Origin: Iamia majanohamensis | GTDB lineage: Bacteria > Actinomycetota > Acidimicrobiia > Acidimicrobiales > Iamiaceae | DNA: 64,000 nt | Direction: 5' to 3' | Assembly: GCF_028532485.1 (NCBI RefSeq) | Contig: NZ_CP116942.1 | Coordinates: 3,286,001-3,350,000 of the forward strand | Part shown: positions 35,816-44,430 of the stretch, piece by piece | How positions within the stretch are numbered: the first letter of the stretch is position 1 | How the letters are laid out: every line of letters starts with the position of its first letter | Notes under the pieces: model-generated | Told to the model about the DNA's origin: nothing | Seen by the model: only the letters and a program-made list of their open reading frames with translations | Database searches by the model: none | Translations under genes and position numbers: made by a program

Positions 35816-35968
35816 GGGTTTCGAGGTCACTCGCTCCGCTCCGTTCCCTCGAGCTGGTCGAGCTCGCTCCGCTCGCACCGAACGATCCGGCAGGGGGCGG
35901 CTCGTCCCTCGCAGCCCCCTGCCTCTCCCCGGGGGAGACCCCCGGACCCCCAGCGGCAGAGCCGGCCC
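35816..35968 (+). repeat. Dispersed extragenic repeat, copy R1
   Basis: Begins GGGGTTTCGAGGTCACTC then GCTCCGCTCCGTTCCCTCG, includes CTCGAGCTGGTCGAGCTCG and CTCCGCTCG, two internal GC hairpins, and ends near CCCCCAGCGGC. The same order of blocks occurs in reverse orientation at 36128-36275 and at 57440-57578 plus 60256-60275. It starts at the first base after the kinase stop codon. Confidence 0.8.
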
Positions 35969-36127
35969 TCACGCCAGAGGGTGTGACCCCCACGCGCTCA
36001 GGTCGGCCCACTGGTCTCGGGGTGACACGCGGACACCACGGTTCCCGGCAACGGGCGTGAGCCGGCCCTCACGCGTGAGGTGACGCAGGGACCCTCGGGT
36101 CGGACGACGGTTGGCTCCCCGCCGACC
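35969..36127. other. Gene-free spacer between inverted repeat copies
   Basis: No gene is supported here. It contains a second dispersed palindromic element at about 36022-36060 (CACGCG ... GGCGTG arms) and short GGCCCTCACGC direct repeats near 35965 and 36065. Confidence 0.6.
36022..36060. repeat. Second dispersed palindromic element, copy 1
   Basis: CACGCG, then ACGGTTCCCGGCAACGGG, then CGTGAG. A related element lies at 56317-56360 (CACGCG, ACGGTCCTCGGTACCGG, CGCGTG). The outer arms pair in both. Confidence 0.5.
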
Positions 36128-36275
36128 GGTCCGGCCCGGCGCAGCCGCTCGGGGGTCTGGGGGCGGAGCCCCCAGGGGAACGGGAGCCGATCCAGCTTGC
36201 TGGTCGGCGACCTGGGCCCGAGCGGAGCGAGGTCGATCAGCTCGAGCGAGGAGCTTGCTCCGAGCTCGACACCGT
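36128..36275 (-). repeat. Dispersed extragenic repeat, copy R2 (inverted)
   Basis: Reverse-orientation relative of R1: CGCAGCCGCTCGGGGGTCTG, a GGGGGCGGAGCCCCC hairpin, then GAGCGGAGCGAGGTCGATC and CAGCTCGAG. Its right end runs into the 3' end of ispE and supplies the last ~11 codons and stop of that gene. Confidence 0.8.
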
Positions 36276-36986
36276 GCGCACGACGATGTGGGTGGGGGCG
36301 GGGTGGGCGCCCGGGACGAACCAGGTGCTCCCGCTGCCGGCGAGGACGGGGACCTCGCCGGTGGCCTCGCCCAGGGCGTCGCGCCACCGGGCCAGGCGGG
36401 GCTCGACGCGCAGGGCGGCGGGCTCGAGGTCGTTGCCGGAGGCCCCCTCGGGGCCGCCCATCTCGTCCCACGCCCGGTAGACGGCCGGCGTGGCGCACCC
36501 GAACGGCGGGACCACGAGCGTGTAGGTGGCGTCCCGGTGGGCCAGGGGCTCGACCACCTCCCCCACCCCGGTGACCCGGGCCCGGCCGCCGACGACGCAG
36601 AACGGCACGTCGGCCCCGAGGGCGGCGGCGACCCCGGGGTCGGTCACCCCGGCCCAGCGGAGGATGGCGGCGGCGTCGGCCGAGCCGCCGCCCAGACCTC
36701 CGCCGGCGGGGATCCGCTTCACCAGGTGCACCCGGGCGGTGCGCCCGACGGCGGCCAGGGCGCGCCGCACGAGGTTGTCGTCGGTGGCGGGCACGGGGAG
36801 GCCCGAGGCCGCCTCCTCCACCTCCAGACCGTCCCCGGGTCGGAGGGTGAGGGTGTCGGCCAGGTCGAGGGTGACCATCTCGGCGTCGACAAGGTGGAGC
36901 CCGTCGGCGCGGACGCCGGTGACCCGCAGGCCGAGGGTCAGCTTGGCCGGGGCGTGGAGCACCGTGGGGGCGGTCGCCGCGGCCAT
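36237..36986 (-). CDS. ispE: 4-diphosphocytidyl-2-C-methyl-D-erythritol kinase
   Basis: 249 residues. GHMP kinase signatures: APAKLTLGLRV at the N-terminus, IPAGGGLGGGSADAAAIL (ATP loop), and the late GSGSTWFV block. It phosphorylates CDP-methylerythritol in the MEP isoprenoid pathway. TAGGGT at 36993-36998 (minus strand) is 6 nt before the ATG, so the mRNA is leaderless. It is somewhat short, and the C-terminus (after HIVVRT) is encoded by the dispersed repeat R2, so the native end was probably replaced. Confidence 0.88.
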   Translation of the reverse strand: MAAATAPTVLHAPAKLTLGLRVTGVRADGLHLVDAEMVTLDLADTLTLRPGDGLEVEEAASGLPVPATDDNLVRRALAAVGRTARVHLVKRIPAGGGLGGGSADAAAILRWAGVTDPGVAAALGADVPFCVVGGRARVTGVGEVVEPLAHRDATYTLVVPPFGCATPAVYRAWDEMGGPEGASGNDLEPAALRVEPRLARWRDALGEATGEVPVLAGSGSTWFVPGAHPAPTHIVVRTVSSSEQAPRSS

Positions 36987-37119
36987 GGGCGCACCCTAGG
37001 ACGGGCCCGGGGGCCGTCGGCCCCGGCCGGCCAGGTCGACCCCGTCGATCGACGTCCCCGGCCCGGTGCGAGTGGTCCTCCGGTCGGCGTCCCCGGTGCG
37101 TGCGGGCCCCGCAGCAGAT

Positions 37120-37134
37120 CTGACGGGTCGTCAG
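37120..37134 (+). promoter_or_regulatory. Palindromic operator candidate before enoyl-CoA hydratase
   Basis: CTGACG-ggt-CGTCAG, a perfect 6-bp inverted repeat ending 10 nt upstream of the TACGCT -10 box (37145-37150). The size and position fit a TetR-type repressor of acyl-CoA metabolism; the cognate regulator is not identified. Confidence 0.5.
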
Positions 37135-37156
37135 GTCGGTCCCCTACGCTGCCGCC

Positions 37157-37984
37157 ATGGCCGACGACCGACCGCTCGAGGACCAGGTGCAGCACCGCAG
37201 CGAGGACGGGGTGGCGTGGATCACCCTGGACCGCCCCGAGGTCGGCAACGCCCTCACCCCCGACCAGCGGGACCGGGTGATCGCCCTGCTGGCCGAGGCC
37301 TCCGGCGACCTGGCCACCCGGGCCGTGGTCCTCACCGCCACCGGGAAGGCCTTCTGCACCGGCGCCGACCTCCGGGCCCCGCGGGATGCCCCGGCCCGGC
37401 CCGAGGGCGCGCCGGACCGCGCCGTGGGCGACGTCTCCCGCACGATCCGCGACGGGGCTCAGCGGCTCGTCGCAGCCGTCCTCGACTGCGAGGTGCCCGT
37501 CATCGCCGCCGTCAACGGCACCGCAGCGGGCATCGGCGCCCACCTGGCCTTCGCCTGCGACCTGGTGCTGGCGGCCGACTCGGCCCGCTTCATCGAGGTC
37601 TTCGTGCGGCGCGGCATCGTCCCCGACGGCGGCGGGGCCTACCTCCTGCCCCGGCTCGTCGGCCCCCAGCGGGCCAAGGAGCTCATGTTCCTCGGCGACT
37701 CCCTGCCCGCTGCGGACGCCGAGCGCATGGGCCTCGTCAACCGGGTCGTGCCCGCCGACGAGCTGGCGGCGGTCGCCGGGGAGTGGGCCGGGCGCCTGGC
37801 GGCCGGGCCGACCCGGTCCCTCGCCCTCACGAAGTGGCTGGTGAACCGGTCGCTCGAGTCGGACCGGGCCGGCGCCTTCGCCGACGAGGCCCTGGCCCAG
37901 GAGCTGGCCATGCACTCGGCCGACGCCCAGGAGGGCATCGCCGCCTTCGTCGAGCGGCGCGACCCCACCTACCAGGGGTGGTGA
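37157..37984 (+). CDS. Enoyl-CoA hydratase/isomerase family protein
   Basis: 275 residues, crotonase fold. ITLDRPEVGNALT at the N-terminus, AFCTGADL for the first oxyanion-hole strand, and NGTAAGIGAHLAFACDLVLAADSARF for the second are typical. The RRGIVPDGGGAYLLPRLVG segment includes an Asp-Gly-Gly where many hydratases carry a catalytic Glu, so the exact reaction is open. TACGCT at 37145-37150 is 6 nt before the ATG (leaderless), with a palindromic operator candidate just upstream. Confidence 0.88.
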   Translation: MADDRPLEDQVQHRSEDGVAWITLDRPEVGNALTPDQRDRVIALLAEASGDLATRAVVLTATGKAFCTGADLRAPRDAPARPEGAPDRAVGDVSRTIRDGAQRLVAAVLDCEVPVIAAVNGTAAGIGAHLAFACDLVLAADSARFIEVFVRRGIVPDGGGAYLLPRLVGPQRAKELMFLGDSLPAADAERMGLVNRVVPADELAAVAGEWAGRLAAGPTRSLALTKWLVNRSLESDRAGAFADEALAQELAMHSADAQEGIAAFVERRDPTYQGW

Positions 37985-38029
37985 CGACCGGCGTGCGTGC
38001 CCGCCGCCAGGGCGGGTAGCGGACGGGAC

Positions 38030-38215
38030 ATGGCATCCGACGACGAGACCCTGCCCCCCACCGACGAGGTCGAGGAGCCCCCGCCCGACGACACGGTGCT
38101 CGACCGGGCCCGCCACACCGGGGCGGGCCTCGACGACGAGACGATCGTGGGCCACGACGAGCCCGAGATCGTCGAGGACCCCGACCCCGACGCCGATCCC
38201 GGAGCCGTCACCTAG
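38030..38215 (+). CDS. Small very acidic protein
   Basis: 61 residues, about one third Asp/Glu, Pro-rich, with no hydrophobic core (ASDDETLPPTDEVEEPPPDD, EIVEDPDPDADPGAVT). Probably disordered; unrecognised. ATG 38030 is preceded by a GGGAC sequence. It lies between the enoyl-CoA hydratase and the aminopeptidase on the same strand. Confidence 0.5.
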   Translation: MASDDETLPPTDEVEEPPPDDTVLDRARHTGAGLDDETIVGHDEPEIVEDPDPDADPGAVT

Positions 38216-38237
38216 GGACGCCGGTAGGGTCGCGCCG

Positions 38238-40838
38238 ATGGCTGCCCCGGACCCCCACCGCCTGCCCCCCACCGTCGTCCCGCAGCGCTACGACCTGCGG
38301 CTGCGGCCCGACCTGGGCGCCGCCACCTTCACCGGCGAGGTGGCGATCGACGTCGAGGTCGTCGAGGCCACCGGCGAGGTGGTGCTGAACGCCGTCGAGC
38401 TCACCGTCGACGAGGCCTGGGTGGTGCGCGACGGCGCCCGCACCGACGCCGAGGTGGCCCTCGACGAGGAGGCCGAGCGGGCCACCCTCACCCTCCCCAC
38501 CCCCCTGCCGGAGGGACCGGCCACGGTGCACCTGCGCTTCGCCGGGATCCTGAACGACAAGCTGCGGGGCTTCTACCGCTCCACCTTCACCGACGACGAC
38601 GGCAGCACCCGCGCCATCGCCACCACCCAGTTCGAGGCCACCGACGCCCGCCGGGCCTTCCCCTGCTGGGACGAGCCCGAGCGCAAGGCCACCTTCGCCA
38701 TCACCCTCGACGTGCCCGACGGCCTCTTTGCGGTGAGCAACGCGGCCGAGGTCGCCGCCGAGGAGCTCGACGACGGCCACCGGCGGGTCCGCTTCGCCGA
38801 GACCATGGCCATGTCCACCTACCTGGTGGCCTTCGTGGTCGGGCCCCTCGAGGCCACCGACCCCGTCGACGTCGACGGCGTCCCCCTCCGGGTGGTGCAC
38901 CGGGCGGGCCAGTCCGACCTGGCCCGCTTCGCCCTGGAGTCCGGGGCCTTCGCCCTGCGCCACTTCACCGAGTACTTCGGCGTGCCCTACCCGGCGGACA
39001 AGCTCGACCTGGTGGCGGTCCCCGACTTCGCCTTCGGCGCCATGGAGAACCTGGGCTGCGTCACCTTCCGCGACGCCGTCCTGCTCGTCGACCCCGACCG
39101 GGCCACCCAGGGCGAGCTGCAACGGGTGGCCGACGTGATCCACCACGAGATCGCCCACATGTGGTTCGGCGACCTCGTCACCATGCGCTGGTGGAACGGG
39201 ATCTGGCTGAACGAGGCCTTCGCCACGTTCATGGAGATGCGCTGCACCGACGCCTTCCGCCCGGAGTGGGACCGCTGGACCGACTTCGGCGTGGCCCGCA
39301 CCGCCGCGTTCGACACCGACGCCCTGGCCTCCACCCGGCCCATCGAGTTCGAGGTCGTCTCCCCGGCCGACGCCGAGGGCATGTTCGACGTGCTCACCTA
39401 CGAGAAGGGCGCTGCGGTGGTCCGGATGCTCGAGCAGTACCTCGGCGAGGACCGCTTCCGCGAGGGCATCCGCCTCTACATCGCCCGCCATGCCCACGGG
39501 AACACCGAGACCACCGACCTGTGGGACGCCATCGAGGAGGCCACCGGCGAGCCGGTGCGCCGCATCATGGACTCCTGGATCTTCCAGGGCGGCCACCCCG
39601 AGGTGGCCGCCACCCGCACCCCGGGCGACGAGGGCACGACCCTCACCCTGGCCCAGTCCCGGTTCCGCTACGCCTCCGAGGCGGGCGCGACCGACGGCGA
39701 CGAGCGCTGGTCGGTGCCGGTCCTCCTGCGCTGGTCGACCGGCGAGGCCGAGGAGGGCGACACCGCCGTCTCCGGGGCCCGCACCGAGAAGGTGCTCCTC
39801 GAGGGCGCCGACGCCACGGTCGACCTGGGACCGGGCGCGGGCTGGGTGGTGGTCAACAGCGGGGGCAGCGGCTTCTTCCGCGTGCGCTACGACGACGAGG
39901 GCCGTCGCACCCTGACCTCCGCCCTCGACCAGCTGACCCCCCTCGAGCGCTACGGGCTGGTCGACGACGCCGCCGCCTCGCTGCTCGCCGGGACCCTCGG
40001 CCCCGACGGCGTGCTGGCCGTCCTGCGCGCCTGCGCGGAGGAGACCGACCTGTCGGTGTGGCAGAGGGTCACCGGCGCCCTCTCCGCCCTCGACCGCATC
40101 GTCGACGACGCCGACCGACCGGCGCTCCAGGGCTGGGTGCGGGCCCTGGTGGCCCCTGCACTCCGCCGCCTGGGCCCCGATCCCGCCGAGGGCGAGCCGG
40201 CCCGCACCCGGGCCCGACGGGCCACCCTCTTCGCCGCCCTGGGCACGACCGGTGCCGACGACGAGGTGCGGGCCCACGCCCGGGACCTGGTCGCCCGCGC
40301 CGCAGCCGGCGAGCCGGTCGACTCCGACCTGGGCGACGCCGCCGTCCGGGTCGTGGCGGCCGACGGCGGCCCTGCCGACTTCGCCGCCTTCCGGGCCCGG
40401 GCGGCGGAGGCCGACACGCCCCAGGAGCGCCTGCGCCACCTCGGTGCCCTCGCCGACTTCCCCGGCGCTGGCGAGCTCGACACCTTCCTCGCCGCCTGCC
40501 TCACCGACGAGGTCCGCACCCAGGACGCCCCCTTCGTGCTCCGGCGAGCCCTCGCCAACCGCCACCACGCCGCCCGGGCCTGGGCCTTCGTCGAGGACCA
40601 CTGGGACGCCATCGTCGAGCGGTTCCCGTCCAACAGCATCGCCCGCCTCCTGGAGGGCATCCGGACGGTGACCGACACCGAGCTGGCCGCCCGCATCGAG
40701 GCCTTCCTCGACGACCACCCGGTCCCCCAGGGCGCCAAGCCCGTGGCCCAGCACCGCGAGCGCATGCGGGCGGGCGTGGCCCTCCGGGCCCGGGCCGCCG
40801 CCGACCTGGGCCGGGCCCTGGCGGGCACCTCGGCCTGA
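38238..40838 (+). CDS. pepN: M1 family metallo-aminopeptidase (PepN type)
   Basis: 866 residues. GAMENLG is the substrate-recognition exopeptidase motif and HEIAHMWFGDLV (H303, E304, H307) with WLNEAFATF (E326) forms the HExxH-18x-E zinc site. The N-terminal beta domain and C-terminal ERAP-like helical domain (SALDQLTPLERYGLVDDAAA onward) are complete. It is a cytosolic broad-specificity aminopeptidase in peptide turnover. TAGGGT at 38225-38230 is 7 nt before the ATG (leaderless). Confidence 0.93.
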   Translation: MAAPDPHRLPPTVVPQRYDLRLRPDLGAATFTGEVAIDVEVVEATGEVVLNAVELTVDEAWVVRDGARTDAEVALDEEAERATLTLPTPLPEGPATVHLRFAGILNDKLRGFYRSTFTDDDGSTRAIATTQFEATDARRAFPCWDEPERKATFAITLDVPDGLFAVSNAAEVAAEELDDGHRRVRFAETMAMSTYLVAFVVGPLEATDPVDVDGVPLRVVHRAGQSDLARFALESGAFALRHFTEYFGVPYPADKLDLVAVPDFAFGAMENLGCVTFRDAVLLVDPDRATQGELQRVADVIHHEIAHMWFGDLVTMRWWNGIWLNEAFATFMEMRCTDAFRPEWDRWTDFGVARTAAFDTDALASTRPIEFEVVSPADAEGMFDVLTYEKGAAVVRMLEQYLGEDRFREGIRLYIARHAHGNTETTDLWDAIEEATGEPVRRIMDSWIFQGGHPEVAATRTPGDEGTTLTLAQSRFRYASEAGATDGDERWSVPVLLRWSTGEAEEGDTAVSGARTEKVLLEGADATVDLGPGAGWVVVNSGGSGFFRVRYDDEGRRTLTSALDQLTPLERYGLVDDAAASLLAGTLGPDGVLAVLRACAEETDLSVWQRVTGALSALDRIVDDADRPALQGWVRALVAPALRRLGPDPAEGEPARTRARRATLFAALGTTGADDEVRAHARDLVARAAAGEPVDSDLGDAAVRVVAADGGPADFAAFRARAAEADTPQERLRHLGALADFPGAGELDTFLAACLTDEVRTQDAPFVLRRALANRHHAARAWAFVEDHWDAIVERFPSNSIARLLEGIRTVTDTELAARIEAFLDDHPVPQGAKPVAQHRERMRAGVALRARAAADLGRALAGTSA

Positions 40839-41029
40839 CCCCGGGCCGGACACGGGGCGACACACCCCCGATCCGCGTCCCGGCCCTGCGTCCCGATCCC
40901 GGCCCCGTGCCGTCCGGCACCGTCGGGCCGCCTCAGGAAGCGCGGCCCGGCGCCGATGGGACGAGGCCGGTGCCCGCACCGGCCCGACCACCCGGCGATC
41001 CCTGACCGCCCCACCCCTGGGAGGAGACC

Positions 41030-42577
41030 GTGGCCGCCCCGGCGCGACCCGCAGCCACGACCGTGGCCGACCCCCTCCCGACCACCCCGCAGCAGCGCGC
41101 GTCCCGCGTGGTGCCCTTCCTCGGCGCGCTGGCCGTCGCCCTGGGCCTGGCCGCCTTCACGCCCGGGGCCCCCACCCGCATGTGGCTGCTGGCCGTGGCC
41201 ACGACCGGCTTCCTGGCCTGCGCCGCGACCATCGTGATCCTGCCGTGGGAGCGGCTGCCGGGGTCGGCCCGCTTCGTCCCCGTCGCCCTCTTCTGTGCCT
41301 CGGTCGGCGTGGTGCGGGCGGCCACCATCTCCACCAACGGCCGCTCCGGGTTCACCGTCTTCCTCCTGCTCGCGGTGGTGTGGCAGGCCGGCTACGGCCG
41401 GCGGGTGGACCTGGTGGTCACCGTCGGCCTGGTCTTCGCCACCAACGCCCTGCCGATCGTCGTCCTGGGCCCGCCGCTCTACCCCGCGTCGGACTGGAGG
41501 GCGGCGGCCATGGTCACCTTCGTCGCCGCCCTCATCGGCACCGTGGTCCAGCGCCTGGTGCGCGACCTGCGGCGGGAGCGGGCCCTGGTGTCCACCGTGG
41601 CCGAGATCGGCCGATCGGTGGCGGCGGGGGGCGATCCCCGACGCAGCCTGTGCCAGGCGACGGTGGACCTCACCGGGGCGAGGGCCGCCCTGCTCCTCGA
41701 GCCCGACGGCGACGGCCTGCGGGTCACCGAGTCGGTCGGCCTCGAGTGCTCCCCCGCCTCGGTCCCTGCCGGCCTGGTGGCCGATGCCCTCCGGGCTGCC
41801 CAGCGGGCCCCGGAGCTCACCCTGGTCCCGGAGGCACCCGAGGCGGGCGACGACGGTGGCGATGCCCTGTCCGGGCTCGGCCTGCGGGGCTGGGCCCACC
41901 AGCCGGTGGCCCGCCACGGGACCGTGCCGGTGGTGCTCTCGGTCGCCTGGGACGACCCCGACCCCCGGCCCCGGGCCCCGGTGCGGGCCGCGCTCGAGCT
42001 GCTCGCGGCCGAGGCCGCAGCCGCCATCGACCGGGCCGACCTCCTCGAGCGCCTCGATCGGATGGCCCGCCACGACGCCCTCACCGGCCTGGTCAACCGC
42101 CGGGCCTGGGACGACCACCTGGGACGGGAGGTGGCGCGCAGCGCTCGCACCGGGCGGCCCCTGTCGGTCGCGCTCATCGACCTCGACCGCTTCAAGGCCT
42201 TCAACGACCTCTACGGCCACCTCGTCGGCGACCAGCTGCTCAAGGCGGCCGCGGGGGCCTGGCTCGATCGGCTGCGCGCCGCCGACGTGCTGTGCCGCTG
42301 GGGCGGCGAGGAGTTCGCGGTGCTGATGCCCGACACGCCCGCGGAGGAGGCCCGACAGGCCCTGGACCGCCTGGCCGGGGCGACCCCGATGGGCCAGACC
42401 TTCTCCGGTGGCTTCGTGACCCACGTGGGCGAGGTCGCCCCCGAGGCCCTCATGACCGGCGCCGACCAGGCCGTGTACCGGGCCAAGGCCGCAGGGCGGG
42501 CCCGGGTGGTGGAGGGCCGCCCCGCCCCGCCGGTCACGGTGGCCGACACCGTCAGCCTGGAGCGCCCCGCACCCTGA
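41030..42577 (+). CDS. Membrane diguanylate cyclase (GGDEF)
   Basis: 515 residues. The N-terminal ~180 residues have five to six hydrophobic segments (a MASE-like sensor), followed by a GAF-like region of ~150 residues. The GGDEF domain occupies ~345-500 with VALIDLDRFKAFNDLYGH and the active-site RWGGEEFAVL. It should make c-di-GMP in response to a membrane or cytosolic signal. GTG 41030 has GGGAGGAG 5 nt upstream, so this is a leadered gene. No EAL domain is present. Confidence 0.9.
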   Translation: MAAPARPAATTVADPLPTTPQQRASRVVPFLGALAVALGLAAFTPGAPTRMWLLAVATTGFLACAATIVILPWERLPGSARFVPVALFCASVGVVRAATISTNGRSGFTVFLLLAVVWQAGYGRRVDLVVTVGLVFATNALPIVVLGPPLYPASDWRAAAMVTFVAALIGTVVQRLVRDLRRERALVSTVAEIGRSVAAGGDPRRSLCQATVDLTGARAALLLEPDGDGLRVTESVGLECSPASVPAGLVADALRAAQRAPELTLVPEAPEAGDDGGDALSGLGLRGWAHQPVARHGTVPVVLSVAWDDPDPRPRAPVRAALELLAAEAAAAIDRADLLERLDRMARHDALTGLVNRRAWDDHLGREVARSARTGRPLSVALIDLDRFKAFNDLYGHLVGDQLLKAAAGAWLDRLRAADVLCRWGGEEFAVLMPDTPAEEARQALDRLAGATPMGQTFSGGFVTHVGEVAPEALMTGADQAVYRAKAAGRARVVEGRPAPPVTVADTVSLERPAP

Positions 42578-42583
42578 GGCTGG

Positions 42584-43108
42584 TCAGCGGAGCGTGTAGG
42601 TGAGGGCGCCTTGGGCGTCGCGCACCCGCACCTCCACCTCCTTGCTCTCGTCGCCGTCGACGGCGGTGCAGGTGAAGGTGGCATCCGGGGCCTCGAGCCG
42701 CTGCGGTCCCCCGGGGCAGGTGACCTCCACGTCGGCCCGGTCGAAGCGGTCGGCCAGCACCTCGGCGATGTCGGCCTCGACCCGCGCCGTGACGAGCACG
42801 GCCTGGGCGGGCTCCACGGTGAGCGCCCCCTCGTCGTCGGTCTGGCGCACGTCGACCTCGAGGGTGGCGTCGCCGATGGTCGCGGTGCACGCGAAGGTCG
42901 ACCCCGCCTGCACCCGGACCTCCTCGGGGCAGGCGACCCCGCCCACCTCCACGTCGAAGGTGTCGGCCAGCGAGGTGGCGATCCGGGCCTCGGCCCGGTC
43001 GACGTCGAGGACCGCGGGCTGGCCGCAGCCGACGGCGAGGACGACCCCGAGGACGGCGACGACGGCCGCCAGGAGGCGCCGCGGCCGGAGGCGGGCGGGG
43101 GCGCGCAC
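42584..43108 (-). CDS. Lipoprotein with two DUF4333-like repeats
   Basis: 174 residues. The signal peptide RRLLAAVVAVLGVVLAVGC has a lipobox Cys at about residue 28. Two homologous units follow (IATSLADTFDVEVGGVACPEEVRVQ and IAEVLADRFDRADVEVTCPGG), each with paired cysteines, as in actinobacterial DUF4333 proteins. Function unknown, presumed extracytoplasmic. TAGGTT at 43115-43120 (minus strand) is 6 nt before the GTG (leaderless). Converges with the GGDEF gene. Confidence 0.82.
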   Translation of the reverse strand: MRAPARLRPRRLLAAVVAVLGVVLAVGCGQPAVLDVDRAEARIATSLADTFDVEVGGVACPEEVRVQAGSTFACTATIGDATLEVDVRQTDDEGALTVEPAQAVLVTARVEADIAEVLADRFDRADVEVTCPGGPQRLEAPDATFTCTAVDGDESKEVEVRVRDAQGALTYTLR

Positions 43109-43160
43109 GGCAGGAACCTACCGGTCCCCGTGGGCCCGCGGGGGCGGGATCCCTCGGCCC

Positions 43161-43817
43161 TCAGGCCAGGAGGGAGAGGACGAGTCCGGCCTGGGCCAGG
43201 TGGTAGGTGACCATCACCGCCACCTGGGCCCCCCGGCTGGGCGCCACGAAGCGGTTCCACCCCAGCGTGGCGTCGGAGACGTAGAAGAGCAGGGAGCCGG
43301 CCATGCCCACCAGCACGGCCCGACCGAAGGCGGCCACCACCATGAGGGAGATGACGACCATGTAGCCGAGGACCGGGCCGCGGAGGGCGGGGTCGGTGCG
43401 GGCTACGCCGGCCAGGAGCCGCGGGGAGATGGCCCCCAGCCCGACCACGACGACCACGACCCCGACCGCCGTCAGCACCCAGGACTGCTGGTCGGTGGCC
43501 ATCCCCACGATGTAGGCGAGGTGGCCGAGGAGGAAGGCCCCCAAGCCGGCGAGGAACGGGGGCACCGGCCCGAGGCGACGCTCGTCGGGGAGCATGAGGA
43601 AGACGTCGCCGGCCAGCGACAGGACCAGCCCGGCGAGGAACCAGGCCCGGACGGTGCCGTCGCCGGCGTCGAGGGTGGCGGCGACCCCGAGCAGCAGCAC
43701 GAGGGTGAGGGGCTTGGCCACCAGGCGGACCCGGTCCTGCTCCCGGGCCACCGCGACCCAGTCGGCCACCGCGGCGAGGCCGGCGAGCGCCAGGAGCACG
43801 GCGGCGGTCGCGGTCAC
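43161..43817 (-). CDS. Lysoplasmalogenase (YhhN family)
   Basis: 218 residues, eight hydrophobic segments. KPLTLVLLL, GLVLSLAGDVFLMLPD and FYVSDATLGWNRF are the conserved YhhN/TMEM86 blocks with acidic residues expected in the active site. Family members hydrolyse the vinyl ether bond of lysoplasmalogens. GTG 43817 is chosen. It follows the Nudix gene by 25 nt on the same strand. Confidence 0.83.
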   Translation of the reverse strand: MTATAAVLLALAGLAAVADWVAVAREQDRVRLVAKPLTLVLLLGVAATLDAGDGTVRAWFLAGLVLSLAGDVFLMLPDERRLGPVPPFLAGLGAFLLGHLAYIVGMATDQQSWVLTAVGVVVVVVGLGAISPRLLAGVARTDPALRGPVLGYMVVISLMVVAAFGRAVLVGMAGSLLFYVSDATLGWNRFVAPSRGAQVAVMVTYHLAQAGLVLSLLA

Positions 43818-43842
43818 GTCCGGTCCCCCACGGCGGGCGACC

Positions 43843-44430
43843 CTACCCGGCCCCCCGCAGGCCCCGGTCCGCCGAGGCGCCCCCCGGGTGCGGACCCGAC
43901 GGCTCGGGGAGGTGGGGCCGGACCAGGGCGACCGAGTCGGGGCAGACCGGGCGGGTGGCCAGCCAGGCGTCGAGCGCGCCGAGCGGGACCCGGTCGGTGG
44001 CCACCACCTCGCCGTCGGGGCAGGTGGGCGGGTCGTCGGTGCGGGCCAGGAACACCTGCGCCACCTCCCGGACCCCGTCGGCCTCCCAGGTGCCACCGCC
44101 CACCCGCGCCAGCGGGGCCACCAGGCCCGCCTCCTCGGCCAGCTCCCGCGCTGCGGCGTCGGCCCAGCCCTCGGCCACGCCGCACACCCCGCCGAAGGCG
44201 ATGTCCCACGCCGACGGCCACACGTCCTTCCACCCGGCCCGCTGGTGGACGAGGAGGCGGTCGTCGCCGTCCACGACGGCGACGAACACGGTGCGGTGGC
44301 GCAGGCCCCGGGCGCGCATCTCGCGCCGGGTCACGATGCGCAGCACCGCCCCGTCCTCGTCGACCTCCTCGACCGGCTCCGCGCCCGGGTCCGACGGCCC
44401 GGGCCCGCCGGTGGCCCCGGTCGGGGTCAC
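43843..44430 (-). CDS. Nudix hydrolase
   Basis: 195 residues. GVCGVAEGWADAAARELAEEAGL is a full Nudix box (G, E, RELxEEAG in the correct spacing); the sequence around it (LLVHQRAGWKDVWPSAWDIAFGG) resembles isopentenyl-diphosphate isomerase-like/YfcD Nudix enzymes. Substrate unknown. GTG 44430 overlaps the TGA of the ferredoxin reductase gene by 4 nt (GTGA), so it belongs to the ferredoxin-reductase operon. Confidence 0.87.
   Translation of the reverse strand: MTPTGATGGPGPSDPGAEPVEEVDEDGAVLRIVTRREMRARGLRHRTVFVAVVDGDDRLLVHQRAGWKDVWPSAWDIAFGGVCGVAEGWADAAARELAEEAGLVAPLARVGGGTWEADGVREVAQVFLARTDDPPTCPDGEVVATDRVPLGALDAWLATRPVCPDSVALVRPHLPEPSGPHPGGASADRGLRGAG

Noticed and set aside
36011-36236. Small protein gene inside the 36 kb repeat region
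   Set aside because: The open frames follow the repeat sequence, lack start signals and differ between copies; treated as repeat, not gene.
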